Assembly (NCBI GenBank): GCA_035499555.1 | Contig: DATJYO010000011.1 | Location: 1-64,000, forward strand | Origin: Bog-159 sp035499555 | Lineage (GTDB): Bacteria > Acidobacteriota > Terriglobia > Bryobacterales > Bryobacteraceae | Length of the DNA stretch: 64,000 bases | Reading direction: 5' to 3' | Shown: positions 24,198-34,653 of the stretch, piece after piece | Numbering within the stretch: the stretch's first letter is position 1 | How the letters are laid out: each line of letters starts with the position of its first letter | Notes under the pieces: generated by a model | Seen by the model: the letters and a program-made list of their open reading frames with translations, nothing else | What the model was told of the DNA's origin: nothing | Databases searched by the model: none | Translations under genes and position numbers: made by a program

Positions 24198-26516
24198 TCA
24201 ACCGCGCTTGCGGACGATACTGATAGCTTTCAAAATTATGGCATTCGCCGGAATGGTGGGGCCGTAATCATTTGTAAAATCCGGATCGCCGCCGCGGAAG
24301 CCGCTGGTTCCCTTCAGCCGTATTTCGACAATCTTCTTGCCCAGCCGGGGATTCTTCCACTCGAAAGCGAAGAAGGTAATCGGGTGCGACGGGTCCCCGG
24401 CGGACACGGCGTCGGCGCCGTAACAGTAGTCCTTGGCGGACGTTCGCTGCTCCCAGTTCCACTCCTGAATGTTGACGCCGTACCGGATCGGGATGGTGGT
24501 GACGAAGCCATCTTCATAAACCACTTCATACCAGCCGAGCAGGTCCGCCGTGTCATCCGGGTCCCACAGCAGGCGGTACTCTTCTTTGTTGGTGGCGGGA
24601 CGCGCCGCCGCATGCAGGAACACCAGGCTGGTGGCGTCTTCGCCGATGGCGATGTGATCTATTTCCCGCGGCAACCCGCTCTTTTCCACGCCGTCGGTGC
24701 CAACGATAATGGCGCTTGCGCCGTCGCCCGCCAAGTCGAACGGGATGCGTCCCGCCGTTATGGTGCCGCTCCTGATTCCGGCAAAATTGACGCCCATCTT
24801 GGGCTCGGCGATTCCGATGTTGAATCGCGAGCTGATGTTGACGGGTGCGATGGATTCCTCAGTCTGGCTGGGCGGCTCCTCGCCGCGAAAGCGGGCGCGA
24901 ATTTCAGGCAGCATGGCCTGAATGGTCCCCGAGAGGTCCCGCCCGTACAACGTGTCGCCGCGCCAGAGCATGTAGGCGCAGCCCAAAAAATCGGATAGCA
25001 GGTCTTTTCCGAAACCGGTTTCGTTGGTGGCGAACCAGGCCGACGGCGCGCCGCCCAGGATCGACGCGCGCTGAATGCGCGTGGCGAAGTGCTGCATGCT
25101 GGGATAGAAGTTTCCGAACACCTGCTGGAATCCCATGTGCTCCAGCTCTCCTTCAAATCCCTCGGCCTGCGCTTCGGTCCACGAACCCTCCTCCGCCGAC
25201 CAGAACCAGTTGAAGATCAGGACGTCCTTCGGCACCAGCCGGTTTACCTGCTCCGGCGTCATGCCGCCGGCCACCTTGTAACTGAATCCGTCCGGCGCAT
25301 GCCTCGTCTGCAGTCCTTTGCCGCGGACGCCCTCGAGCAGCATGTCGCCCCAGATGGCCATGCGGATTCCCTTGCTTGCCAGGTAGTCGTGGATGGTGCG
25401 CACGTCCTCGCCGTATCGCTCGCCAATGTCCTTGTCCTTGCAGCGCGGACACATCCCCACTGCCTGGAACAGCTCGTCGTGGCCGGCGTGGACCAGGCGC
25501 GGCTTCAGCAGCTCGATGTACTCGTCGTACACGTCGAACAGGAGCTTATAGCTGGCCGGATTCGAGGGGCAGTACACGCCCGGCCACTTCACCCCGGGTA
25601 CCTCGGACAGCTCCTTGTGTTCGGTCATCAGATAATAGCTGTGCGTGAACGACGGTAGTTCCGGCACCAGCTCGATGTGATAGCGCCGGACCCATTGCGC
25701 CAGGTCCGCCACCTCGTCCTTCTCCAGGTAGCCGCCGTCGGCGGTGTCCTGATGGGTGGAGTTCTGCTCCCAATCGTGCGGCGCTCCCGGCGGATAATTG
25801 CGGCGCGAGTAATTGGTGTCCTGCGCGAACTTGATCCAGCCCGTGTTCAGCTCCGGGTGTTTCGCAAAGCGCATGGACGCGTTCATCTCCATGATGAGCG
25901 TGTTGTATTTGTAAAGCGCCATGAAGTCGCGTACGAAGCGCTTGAAGAACGGAATATTGTAGCGGCCGGGAAGATAGAGCTTGACGCCGCGAAAAGGCTT
26001 GGCCGGCCAATCGCGTACGTTGACGCCTCGGAACTGGAAACGGCCGCCTTCCCTGGCGGCCAGTTGGCGCAGCGACTGCAGACCGTAGAAGGCGCCGCGA
26101 TCGTCGCTGCCAACGACCACGGCCGTATCGGCGTCCGTACGCAGCACGTAGCCCTCCGGTCCGGGATCGCGCGGGCTGACCGCCCATCGACGCGCCGCCA
26201 TAAAGTCGCGCAGCAGGGGGTTGGCCAGGGAGCCCATCAGGATGGCGCGCCGCTGCGGGCCGAGCGTCTCGACCCGCTCCGTCCGCAGATGGACGCCAAA
26301 GCGGTCGCCGAGATCTTCGGCCAGGGATCGCGCCAGGAAGAGATCCTCCGCGGACGGATACGACGGGACCGCGATAACCACCTGATCGTCCAGCAGGAAG
26401 CCGCTGCCCGTTTCGGCCATTTCGCGCGGCGGCGGAAAAATCCACGGACGCGGCGTAGCCGCCCCGGCTGCCGCTGCCACGGCTGTGAGAAACATCAGAA
26501 TCCGGACTGATCGCAT
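24198..26516 (-). CDS. Secreted GH20-like beta-N-acetylhexosaminidase
   Basis: A 772-residue secreted enzyme starting at ATG 26516 with GGGGGAGAG upstream. Signal peptide (about 1-20), an N-terminal GH20b-like alpha/beta domain (about 30-150), and a TIM barrel with FRGVNVRDWPAKPFRGVK, ELPSFTHSYY and HAGHDELF, the last holding the Asp-Glu pair of GH20 catalysis. A Cys pair (CPRC) follows. The C-terminal 200 residues form beta domains that may bind carbohydrate. Likely cleaves terminal N-acetylhexosamine from chitin, peptidoglycan or glycoprotein glycans; the divergent barrel makes the specificity uncertain. Confidence 0.78.
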   Translation of the reverse strand: MRSVRILMFLTAVAAAAGAATPRPWIFPPPREMAETGSGFLLDDQVVIAVPSYPSAEDLFLARSLAEDLGDRFGVHLRTERVETLGPQRRAILMGSLANPLLRDFMAARRWAVSPRDPGPEGYVLRTDADTAVVVGSDDRGAFYGLQSLRQLAAREGGRFQFRGVNVRDWPAKPFRGVKLYLPGRYNIPFFKRFVRDFMALYKYNTLIMEMNASMRFAKHPELNTGWIKFAQDTNYSRRNYPPGAPHDWEQNSTHQDTADGGYLEKDEVADLAQWVRRYHIELVPELPSFTHSYYLMTEHKELSEVPGVKWPGVYCPSNPASYKLLFDVYDEYIELLKPRLVHAGHDELFQAVGMCPRCKDKDIGERYGEDVRTIHDYLASKGIRMAIWGDMLLEGVRGKGLQTRHAPDGFSYKVAGGMTPEQVNRLVPKDVLIFNWFWSAEEGSWTEAQAEGFEGELEHMGFQQVFGNFYPSMQHFATRIQRASILGGAPSAWFATNETGFGKDLLSDFLGCAYMLWRGDTLYGRDLSGTIQAMLPEIRARFRGEEPPSQTEESIAPVNISSRFNIGIAEPKMGVNFAGIRSGTITAGRIPFDLAGDGASAIIVGTDGVEKSGLPREIDHIAIGEDATSLVFLHAAARPATNKEEYRLLWDPDDTADLLGWYEVVYEDGFVTTIPIRYGVNIQEWNWEQRTSAKDYCYGADAVSAGDPSHPITFFAFEWKNPRLGKKIVEIRLKGTSGFRGGDPDFTNDYGPTIPANAIILKAISIVRKRG

Positions 26517-26619
26517 GCCACTCTCCCCCAAACACCCCAACTCGTAGCACCATGCTCTGGCGTTGGGAAGGGAGCCTGCCAACCACCGCGCCGTGGTGTA
26601 CTATATGGCTGGAACGACC

Positions 26620-27750
26620 ATGATCGTCGACAAACGCGCAGACCTCGCCGGGCCGGGTATCGGTGACTACGAGGAACTGGAGAAGATCCTTCCCCAGGAT
26701 TACACTTCCCTGCTCTCCCCCAAGGAGACGCAAAGAGCCATCTTCGCGGCCAAGAACTACATCGAACAGCACCTGTCCGAGGCGCTCAACCTCATGATGG
26801 TGACCGTGCCGCTGATCGTGGATGTGGAGAGCGGCGTCAACGACTACCTGGACCGCGACGGTTCCCGCACTCCCATTCAATTCCACATTTCCAACGACCG
26901 GGACCGGCACCCCATTGACGCCCAGGTGGTGCAGGCGGCCACCAAGTGGAAGCGCGTTGCCCTGCGCCGCTTCGGCATGCAGCCGGGCGAAGGATTGTGC
27001 ACCGACATGCGCGCGGTCCGCAAGGATTATTTCCTGGATCACGATCACAGCGCGTACGTGGACCAGTGGGACTGGGAGCGCGCCATCACGCCGGACCAGC
27101 GCAATCTCGATTTCCTGAAAGAGGTCGTCGGCAGGATCTGGAAGGTCCTGGTGGATACCGAGCGTTACGTGCAGGATCTGTTTCCGGCTCTGACCACGAA
27201 GTACCCGAATCTGCCGGAGAAGCTGACCTTCCTGCATGCCGAGGACCTGCTGGACATGTATCCGGACCTGCCGCGCAAGCAGCGCGAGACGGCCATTCTG
27301 CAGGAATGCCCCGCCATCTTCATCATCGGGATCGGCTGGACCTTGAAAGACGGCTATCCGCACGAGATGCGCGCGGCCGATTACGACGATTGGGTCACGC
27401 CGACGGTATCGGCGGACGGCCGCGCCACCCACGGTCTCAACGGCGACATCCTGGTGTGGAACCACGTCACGAAGCGGCGCCACGAGCTGACCTCCATGGG
27501 CATCCGCGTGAACGACAAGACGCTGCGCCAGCAACTGGAGATGACCGGCCAGCTCGATTTCCTGAACTATCCGTATCACCGCGCGATTCTGAATCACGAA
27601 CTGCCGCTGAGCATTGGCGGCGGCATCGGCCAGTCGCGGACCTTGATGTTGCTGCTGCGCAAGGCGCACCTGGGCGAGGTCAGTGTGACGGTGTGGCCCC
27701 AAGTGCTGAAAGATATGTGCGCGCGGAAGAATATCTTCGTTCTGGAATAG
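26620..27750 (+). CDS. asnA: Aspartate-ammonia ligase (asparagine synthetase A)
   Basis: A 376-residue class II aminoacyl-tRNA-synthetase-fold enzyme making asparagine from aspartate, ammonia and ATP. Family signatures: SPKETQRAIFAAKNYIEQHL, LIVDVESGVNDYLDRDG, YVDQWDWERAI, and the C-terminal motif GGGIGQSR. I prefer ATG 26620, which has GGAA upstream; ATG 26605 would add five residues. Its C-terminus, at 27750, faces the end of the M49 gene. It is transcribed alone and divergently from the hexosaminidase. Confidence 0.92.
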   Translation: MIVDKRADLAGPGIGDYEELEKILPQDYTSLLSPKETQRAIFAAKNYIEQHLSEALNLMMVTVPLIVDVESGVNDYLDRDGSRTPIQFHISNDRDRHPIDAQVVQAATKWKRVALRRFGMQPGEGLCTDMRAVRKDYFLDHDHSAYVDQWDWERAITPDQRNLDFLKEVVGRIWKVLVDTERYVQDLFPALTTKYPNLPEKLTFLHAEDLLDMYPDLPRKQRETAILQECPAIFIIGIGWTLKDGYPHEMRAADYDDWVTPTVSADGRATHGLNGDILVWNHVTKRRHELTSMGIRVNDKTLRQQLEMTGQLDFLNYPYHRAILNHELPLSIGGGIGQSRTLMLLLRKAHLGEVSVTVWPQVLKDMCARKNIFVLE

Positions 27751-27790
27751 CGCGGCCCTTTCCGGCGCGGGAAACGCGCCCCTTTGGCTG

Positions 27791-29437
27791 CTAGCGCGCC
27801 GGCGCTAACTCATCCGCCGTCACGTCAATCGGCTTGATATCGGTCGGAATATCCTTCAAGCCGTCGAGCGCCTTCTGCATGCCCGGACGCACCACGCCCA
27901 GCGTATCCAGCATGTGCTGCGCCCCGGCATAGTTGCCTTCGGCTTCGAGCGTCAGCAGATCGTGGGTCAGCGCGCGCACCGCCGGCTTGATCTTCTCGTA
28001 ATTGACCGCGAAGGTGCCGTCGGGGTGGGCCACAAACCCGCCGCGATCGGAAATATAGTTGAACTGCATCGCCATGCCCTTGCCGTGGGCATCCGTCAGA
28101 CCGAAGCGCAGCGAGCGGAACGCCGACGCCAGAAACGTGGTGTACAGGCGATGCTCCGCCGCCTGGCCGCCGCCCATGCCGTGATCGAACAGGTACTGCA
28201 ACATGAACAGGCCGGTAATATCGGCCTTGGCCTCTTCGATGGCGCTGTACAGTTCCTTCAACTCCTTCCGCGCGCTGGTGGCCCGCCCGGCCACTACGAT
28301 CTGATGGGGTCCGATGCCGTGGCTCAGTTCGTGCGCCAGGATGTGCTCGAAGAACGAATCGAAACTGAGGTCCGCGCGCGCCGCGGCGGGCAGCACGCGT
28401 ACCGCGATGGGTTCCAGCACGGCGTGGAACTTGGCCTCCTGCACGTTCTTCAGCATCACGCGCTTGCTGCCCTTCTCCTGGACCACGCGCTCATCGTTAG
28501 GCAGATTGTACGCCGCCGTGCGCACGCCATGCGCGCCGTCGCCCGCGGCGATGATCTGGTTCACCACCCGTATGGGCGCCAGCGCGCCCAGCTTCGGATT
28601 GCGGTAGCGCGGCTCGACAGGCAAATTGTTTTCGATCTCCTGCAAATGATCCGCGAACGATTTCAGCCGGTCCGTCTCGCGATCGTCGCGCAAATTCACG
28701 TACGCTTCGTAGGCCGCCTTGTAGCCGAACAGTTCGTCGTTGTACACCTCGTACGGTCCGATGGTGATATCGAGCGGCGCGTCCAGATCCATCCAGGCCA
28801 CGTCGCTGGCGTAGTAGTCGTCGGACAGGAAAGCCTTGGCGCGCAGGCTCAGGAACCGGCGCAGCGAGGGATTGCCGGTCAGGGCGGCGGCTTCGTCGAG
28901 CAGTTGCGCCATGCGCGTCAGATCGCGCCGGTACTCCCGGCTGTACGGCACGATGCTCAGGCGCCGCTCCGCATCCCGCCGGATCACGGTGAAGAAGCTC
29001 TGCGCGGCGTGCCGGCGGGACTCGGGCAGCGCCTTCACCCAAGCCTCGAACTCCTCGCGGCGCATGTCCTCCGGATAGAAATTCGCGCCCGGCAGCTTGC
29101 GCGGCGGCGCGCCCGGCACGAAGGCGGCGTAGTCATCCAGATCCGACCACGGGCCTTTGTTCAGCCAGAAATAGTCCAGGCGCGCCCTGCCCAGCGGCGT
29201 CGTATCTTTCTTCAGGCGCGCATACATCTCCCGGTCGCCGCTCCACAACTGCGTCAGGAAGACATCGTCAACCAGGCGGGCCGCCTCGATCAACTTGACC
29301 AGCGCCTGGCGATCGCCGGCGGACAGGCCGGAAATCTCCACGCGCATTTCAACCGGCGCGTAGCGCGCCTCCATCTGCTTGAGTTGTGCCAGATCTGGAG
29401 TAGTCACGGCGAGAAAGAACGACAGAAATGGAATCAC
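27791..29437 (-). CDS. M49-like (dipeptidyl-peptidase III type) metallopeptidase
   Basis: A 548-residue protein with a short hydrophobic N-terminus (MIPFLSFFLAVTT). Zinc site: HELSHGIGPH (His369, Glu370, His373) followed about 35 residues later by SAIEEAKADITGL, which supplies the third ligand as in the M49 dipeptidyl peptidase III clan. Note that M49 typically has a six-residue HExxGH motif, whereas this is HExxH. It starts six bases after the true stop of the rhodanese gene, so the two are co-transcribed. Probable exported or periplasmic oligopeptidase. Confidence 0.75.
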   Translation of the reverse strand: MIPFLSFFLAVTTPDLAQLKQMEARYAPVEMRVEISGLSAGDRQALVKLIEAARLVDDVFLTQLWSGDREMYARLKKDTTPLGRARLDYFWLNKGPWSDLDDYAAFVPGAPPRKLPGANFYPEDMRREEFEAWVKALPESRRHAAQSFFTVIRRDAERRLSIVPYSREYRRDLTRMAQLLDEAAALTGNPSLRRFLSLRAKAFLSDDYYASDVAWMDLDAPLDITIGPYEVYNDELFGYKAAYEAYVNLRDDRETDRLKSFADHLQEIENNLPVEPRYRNPKLGALAPIRVVNQIIAAGDGAHGVRTAAYNLPNDERVVQEKGSKRVMLKNVQEAKFHAVLEPIAVRVLPAAARADLSFDSFFEHILAHELSHGIGPHQIVVAGRATSARKELKELYSAIEEAKADITGLFMLQYLFDHGMGGGQAAEHRLYTTFLASAFRSLRFGLTDAHGKGMAMQFNYISDRGGFVAHPDGTFAVNYEKIKPAVRALTHDLLTLEAEGNYAGAQHMLDTLGVVRPGMQKALDGLKDIPTDIKPIDVTADELAPAR

Positions 29438-29443
29438 GTCTTA

Positions 29444-29842
29444 CTAATCCTTCGGATAAACCATCGGCTTGCCCTTTTGCTTATATTCCGACAACCCGCA
29501 TGATCCGATCACCTTGAAACCATGCTTGCGAAGTATGTCCGCGGCACGCGCGGCTCTGCCTCCGCGGGTTCAAAGCGTGACGATCAGCTTGTTCTTGGGG
29601 ATCTCGCCCAGCCGGTCCTCCAGTTGGGCGAGCGGGATATTCACGTACCCCTTGATGGTGCCGAGCGCCTTGATCTCCTCGGGAGGCCGCACATCCAGGA
29701 AAAAGATGTTCCCGGGTTTTTCGAGCAGCTTTTCCAGCTCTTCGGCCGAGAGTTGTTTGGGTTCGCCGGATTGATCTGCGCCAGCGAGAGCCGGAAGCGC
29801 GCATAGAGCCGCCGCCTCCAGCAATAAATCACGCCGTGTCAT
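29444..29842 (-). CDS. Exported rhodanese, predicted selenoprotein (Sec at the catalytic position)
   Basis: The frame starts at ATG 29842 (signal-like MTRRDLLLEAAALCALPALAGA) and is a rhodanese domain: LSAEELEKLLEKPGNIFFLD, VRPPEEIKALGTIKGYVNIP, PKNKLIVTL. It then meets TGA at 29570-29572 exactly where the catalytic Cys belongs, and continues in the same frame as TRGGRAARAADILRKHGFK and a normal rhodanese end, stopping at TAG 29444. Reading TGA as selenocysteine gives 132 residues with Sec91 in LUTRGGRAA. A hairpin after the TGA resembles a SECIS element. The M49 gene follows after only six bases, as expected if the longer frame is real. A point nonsense mutation is the alternative. Confidence 0.8.
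29539..29553 (-). promoter_or_regulatory. Candidate bacterial SECIS element (rhodanese)
   Basis: In the RNA, 16 bases after the UGA, CCGCG pairs with CGCGG (five G-C pairs) around the loop CGUGC. Bacterial SECIS elements are short hairpins whose small apical loop, with a G among the first two bases, lies about 16-37 bases after the UGA; the loop here begins at base 22. Competing pairings exist in this very GC-rich stretch. Confidence 0.55.
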
Positions 29843-29871
29843 ATACAGGCCCAGTATAATGCGGATCGCGG

Positions 29872-31944
29872 CTAGTCCTGGGCCGCCGCGGTCGCGACCG
29901 GCGTGGCCTTGCCCTCCGGAGATCGCGTGTACTTGCGGAACCAGCTCATCATGTACAACTGCGTGCGCACGAAATTCGACGGTTTCGACCCGGTGCCGTG
30001 ATACTCGCCTTCGAACTGCAGCAGCCTCACCGGCACCCCGCGCACTTTCAGCGCCGCATAATACTCTTCGGTTTGCGGCATCGGCGTGCGCCGGTCCAGC
30101 ACGCCCGTCATCAGCAGCGTGGGCGTGGTCACGTGGCCGACCGACATGAGGGAAGAATGCGCCAGCCAGTCGGACGGGTCCTCCCAGAAGGGCTTCTTGA
30201 AGAAGCTCAGGGTGAACAGCGGAATATCCGTATTGCCGGTCATGCTCAGCCAGTCGATCACGGGGCAGCGCACCGCCGCCGCCGCAAAACGGTTGGTGTG
30301 ACCGATCACCCAACTCGACAGCACGCCTCCGCCGCTGCAACCCGACACATACATGCGCGAGGTGTCCACGAAACCCTTCCCCACGGCGGTATCGACTCCC
30401 GCCATCAGATCGTCGTAGTCCGGCCCCGGATAGTTATGATCGATGGCGTTCGAGAAGTCGCTGCCATAGCCCGTACTGCCGCGCGGGTTCACGTACAGCA
30501 CCACGAAATCGTTGGCCGCGAAATTCTGGAACATGTAGTTGAACCCCACGTTGTACATGGCAAACGGCCCGCCGTGAATCTCCAGGATCAGCGGATACTT
30601 CTTGGACGCGTCGAAATCCGGCGGCTTCACGATCCACGCCTGCACCTTGGCGTTCCCGCTCGAGACATAATCGATCTCTTCGGTTTTGGCCAGATGCTTG
30701 CCCGCCAGCAGCCCGGCGTTCACACTGGTGAGTTTCGTGATCTCCTGCGGACGGTGTAAAGGAAACCGCACTACATCGGCGGGATGATCCGGATCGCTGC
30801 TGGTGCCGGCGGCAACCAGGTCGCTCGAAACCGAATCCATGGTCAGCACGTGGACACCGGAGGTGACCGCGCGCACCCCGCCCGACAGGGCCGCGAACTC
30901 GACGTTGCGCGATCCATGATCGTCCGCATCGAAGTATATGCCGGACCCGTCCGGCGCCCAGTGCATGTTCAACGGATCGCGGTCGTAATCGCCGCTGATC
31001 TTGCGCGCCTCGCCACCCGCGAGAGGCACCACGTACAAATCCGATACCGAGTGCGTATGGTTCGACATCGGATAGCCGGTAAAGGCCACCGTCTGCCCGT
31101 CCGGCGAAACCACCGGCCGGTTCCAGGTCCCCGCCTTCGCCACCAGTTCCCGGATCGCGCCGGTCTCCACATCTACCGCCAGCAGTTGCGAGTTGCGGTA
31201 TTTCAGGTCGGCATCCGCACTGCGGTCGGCGTCGAACACGATCGACTTGCTGTCGGGCGTCCAGTCGAACGCCACCGCGCCGCGCGTCTCGCCGAAGCCC
31301 ACGCTCCAGGGGCCGCTGGTCAGTTGCCGCGGCGTCCCGCCGTCCGCCTGCACGACGAACAGATGCGTGTAGCCGTCATCCAGAAAACCGACGCGGTCCT
31401 GCCGGTAATGCAGCGAATCCACGATGCGCGGCGCCGGCGTCCACTTGGCGCCCTTGGGCTCCGCCGGCATGCTGATGTTCCACTTGATCTTCTCCGGCAC
31501 GAACATGGCGAACGCGATGGACTTGCCGTCCGGCGACCAGCGCGCGTCCGAAACCCGGTCGGTGGCGTGCGTGACCTGCGTCGGCGGCCCCTCCACGTCG
31601 ATCCAGCGCACGAAGATCTGCGTACCGCGCGGCTCGCCCTCGGCCAGGTACAGAACGCGTTTTCCGTCCGCCGACCAGCGCGGCTCCGAGCCTTTGGTCA
31701 GGAAGCGATGCTGCGATCCGTCGGCGTTCATGATCCACAGCGACGATTCCCACTTGTCTTCCAGTTTGTTTGCCTGCTGGCGCGTATAGACGATGCGCGC
31801 GCCGTCCGGGGAGATCTGCGCGTTGCTTACCCGCTCCAGATCGAAGTAGTGTTCCGTGGTCAGCCGGGTCGCGGAAGGCTTCTCCTGGGCGGCTAAAGAA
31901 AACGCGGCCAAAACGGAACAGGCGGCCAGACGAAAGTAAGTCAT
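29872..31944 (-). CDS. Secreted S9-family prolyl-oligopeptidase-like peptidase
   Basis: A 690-residue exported peptidase with signal peptide MTYFRLAACSVLAAFSLAAQ. Residues about 35-400 are WD40-like TolB blades (DARWSPDGKSIAFAM, FDWTPDSKSIVFDAD, PVVSPDGQTVAFTG); residues about 430-680 are the alpha/beta-hydrolase domain with oxyanion region LVLEIHGGPFAM-like (LILEIHGGPFAM), nucleophile in SGCSGGGVLSS and the late His in EYHGTG. These enzymes cleave oligopeptides, often after proline. Acidobacteria carry many copies. It is separated from the rhodanese by 29 bases and could head the same operon. Confidence 0.9.
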   Translation of the reverse strand: MTYFRLAACSVLAAFSLAAQEKPSATRLTTEHYFDLERVSNAQISPDGARIVYTRQQANKLEDKWESSLWIMNADGSQHRFLTKGSEPRWSADGKRVLYLAEGEPRGTQIFVRWIDVEGPPTQVTHATDRVSDARWSPDGKSIAFAMFVPEKIKWNISMPAEPKGAKWTPAPRIVDSLHYRQDRVGFLDDGYTHLFVVQADGGTPRQLTSGPWSVGFGETRGAVAFDWTPDSKSIVFDADRSADADLKYRNSQLLAVDVETGAIRELVAKAGTWNRPVVSPDGQTVAFTGYPMSNHTHSVSDLYVVPLAGGEARKISGDYDRDPLNMHWAPDGSGIYFDADDHGSRNVEFAALSGGVRAVTSGVHVLTMDSVSSDLVAAGTSSDPDHPADVVRFPLHRPQEITKLTSVNAGLLAGKHLAKTEEIDYVSSGNAKVQAWIVKPPDFDASKKYPLILEIHGGPFAMYNVGFNYMFQNFAANDFVVLYVNPRGSTGYGSDFSNAIDHNYPGPDYDDLMAGVDTAVGKGFVDTSRMYVSGCSGGGVLSSWVIGHTNRFAAAAVRCPVIDWLSMTGNTDIPLFTLSFFKKPFWEDPSDWLAHSSLMSVGHVTTPTLLMTGVLDRRTPMPQTEEYYAALKVRGVPVRLLQFEGEYHGTGSKPSNFVRTQLYMMSWFRKYTRSPEGKATPVATAAAQD

Positions 31945-32060
31945 GGGCGCCAGTATATAACGAATCCGGCGGCCCCATTACGTCTGGACGCCTTGCCACA
32001 GCACTCTCGGAAGCGCGCGCCAAACAGGAGCAAAACAGGCGCATGGTACCATAGTCAATT

Positions 32061-32167
32061 GTCAGGTCTCGGGCTCCGTGCGACAGGCGGCCGCAAACCC
32101 CGCCAGGTCCGGAAGGAAGCAACGGTAGTGGTTTAACCTGTGCGCCGCGGATCACCCGGGGCCTGGC
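32061..32167 (+). ncRNA. ffs: Signal recognition particle RNA (small bacterial type)
   Basis: The domain IV core is unmistakable: CAGGTCCGGAAGGAAGCAAC, with the GGAA tetraloop and the asymmetric internal loop that binds Ffh. The ends form a long helix: GTCAGGTCTCGGG at 32061 pairs over 13 positions (with G-U pairs) with CCCGGGGCCTGGC ending at 32167. Length 107 is right for 4.5S-type RNA. It lies between two minus-strand genes. Confidence 0.93.
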
Positions 32168-32169
32168 AG

Positions 32170-32766
32170 CTAACCTTCCGCGCACTCTACGTTCCAGCGC
32201 GAGATCACCCGGTTTTCCCGCTCGTAGCCGAGCACACTTACCGACGCCGTTCCCAAGGCGAAGAGGCGGCCGCCATCTGGAGCCAGTTCCAGCCAACAGG
32301 CGGTCAGCACCCGCAGCAGGTGGCCGTGCGCGAACAAAGCCACGTCACCGGATGATTCGGCGTTGGCGCGCGCAATTACCCGGCGCGCCCGCTCGGCCAC
32401 CTGCGCGATAGTCTCGCCGTCCGGCACCGGCGATGTCCAAATGGTCCAATCCGGCACGTTCTGCCGGATCTCGGCGCTGGTGCGGCCCTCGTACGCGCCG
32501 TAGTCCCACTCACGCAGGTCCGGCTCGATCTGCGCCACGGCCCCATATCCCGCCAGCCGGCAGGTTTCCCGCGCGCGCGCCAGTGGACTGGCCAGCACCA
32601 GCGCGAAGCTGCGGCCTGCCAGATATCGCCCGATGGCCGCGGCCCGCTGCTCGCCCTCCGGGGTGAGCGGGAGGTCCGTCCGCCCGGTGTGCGCCCCCGA
32701 ACGGCTCCACGCGGTCTCGCCATGACGAATCAGCCAGATGTCCGGACGAATATTGTTTGAGGGCAT
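32170..32766 (-). CDS. Histidine phosphatase (phosphoglycerate-mutase-like)
   Basis: A 198-residue protein starting at ATG 32766 (MPSNNIRPDIWLIRHGETAW). It has the catalytic RHGE motif, the ASPLARARET region, the acidic EWDYGAYEG and the second histidine in ALFAHGHLLR. Broad-specificity or sugar-phosphate phosphatases of this kind act in the cytoplasm. Its stop lies three bases beyond the SRP RNA. The next gene, phosphoglucomutase, is divergent, 37 bases away. Confidence 0.88.
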   Translation of the reverse strand: MPSNNIRPDIWLIRHGETAWSRSGAHTGRTDLPLTPEGEQRAAAIGRYLAGRSFALVLASPLARARETCRLAGYGAVAQIEPDLREWDYGAYEGRTSAEIRQNVPDWTIWTSPVPDGETIAQVAERARRVIARANAESSGDVALFAHGHLLRVLTACWLELAPDGGRLFALGTASVSVLGYERENRVISRWNVECAEG

Positions 32767-32803
32767 GCTAAAGCATACCCCGATCGAGGGAAAATAGGAG
32801 ATC

Positions 32804-34456
<1,653 letters not shown>

Positions 34457-34488
34457 CCGCTGTACAATCGAAGCTGAGGCAACCAGGG

Positions 34489-34653
34489 ATGCGGTCGCTG
34501 GCAGACAAAGCGAGAAACGTGCTGGCGCAGGCGATGCGGCTTCTGCGCGGCCGGGGTGATGGTCCCGACGACCCCTACGCCGCGGTCCGCGCGCCGGTCC
34601 AGCCGTTTCCGCCTGATAAGCATGCATCAGTGGCACTTGCGGAACCGGAATAG
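34489..34653 (+). CDS. Small leader protein overlapping the VWFA gene
   Basis: A 54-residue frame starting at ATG 34489 (MRSLADKARNVLAQAMRLLR) and ending at TAG 34651-34653, overlapping the VWFA gene's start by 32 bases. It is basic at the N-terminus and continues with DDPYAAVRAPVQPFPPDKH and AVALAEPE-like acidic end (VALAEPE). Short proteins with a DDPYAxVRxP centre and an AxAEPE tail precede secreted-protein genes in acidobacteria, as I recall them. The overlap suggests translational coupling. Function unknown. Confidence 0.6.
   Translation: MRSLADKARNVLAQAMRLLRGRGDGPDDPYAAVRAPVQPFPPDKHASVALAEPE

Noticed and set aside
25546..27702. Very long minus-strand frame across hexosaminidase and asnA
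   Set aside because: It is antisense to asnA and out of frame with the GH20-like gene; high GC keeps shadow frames open.
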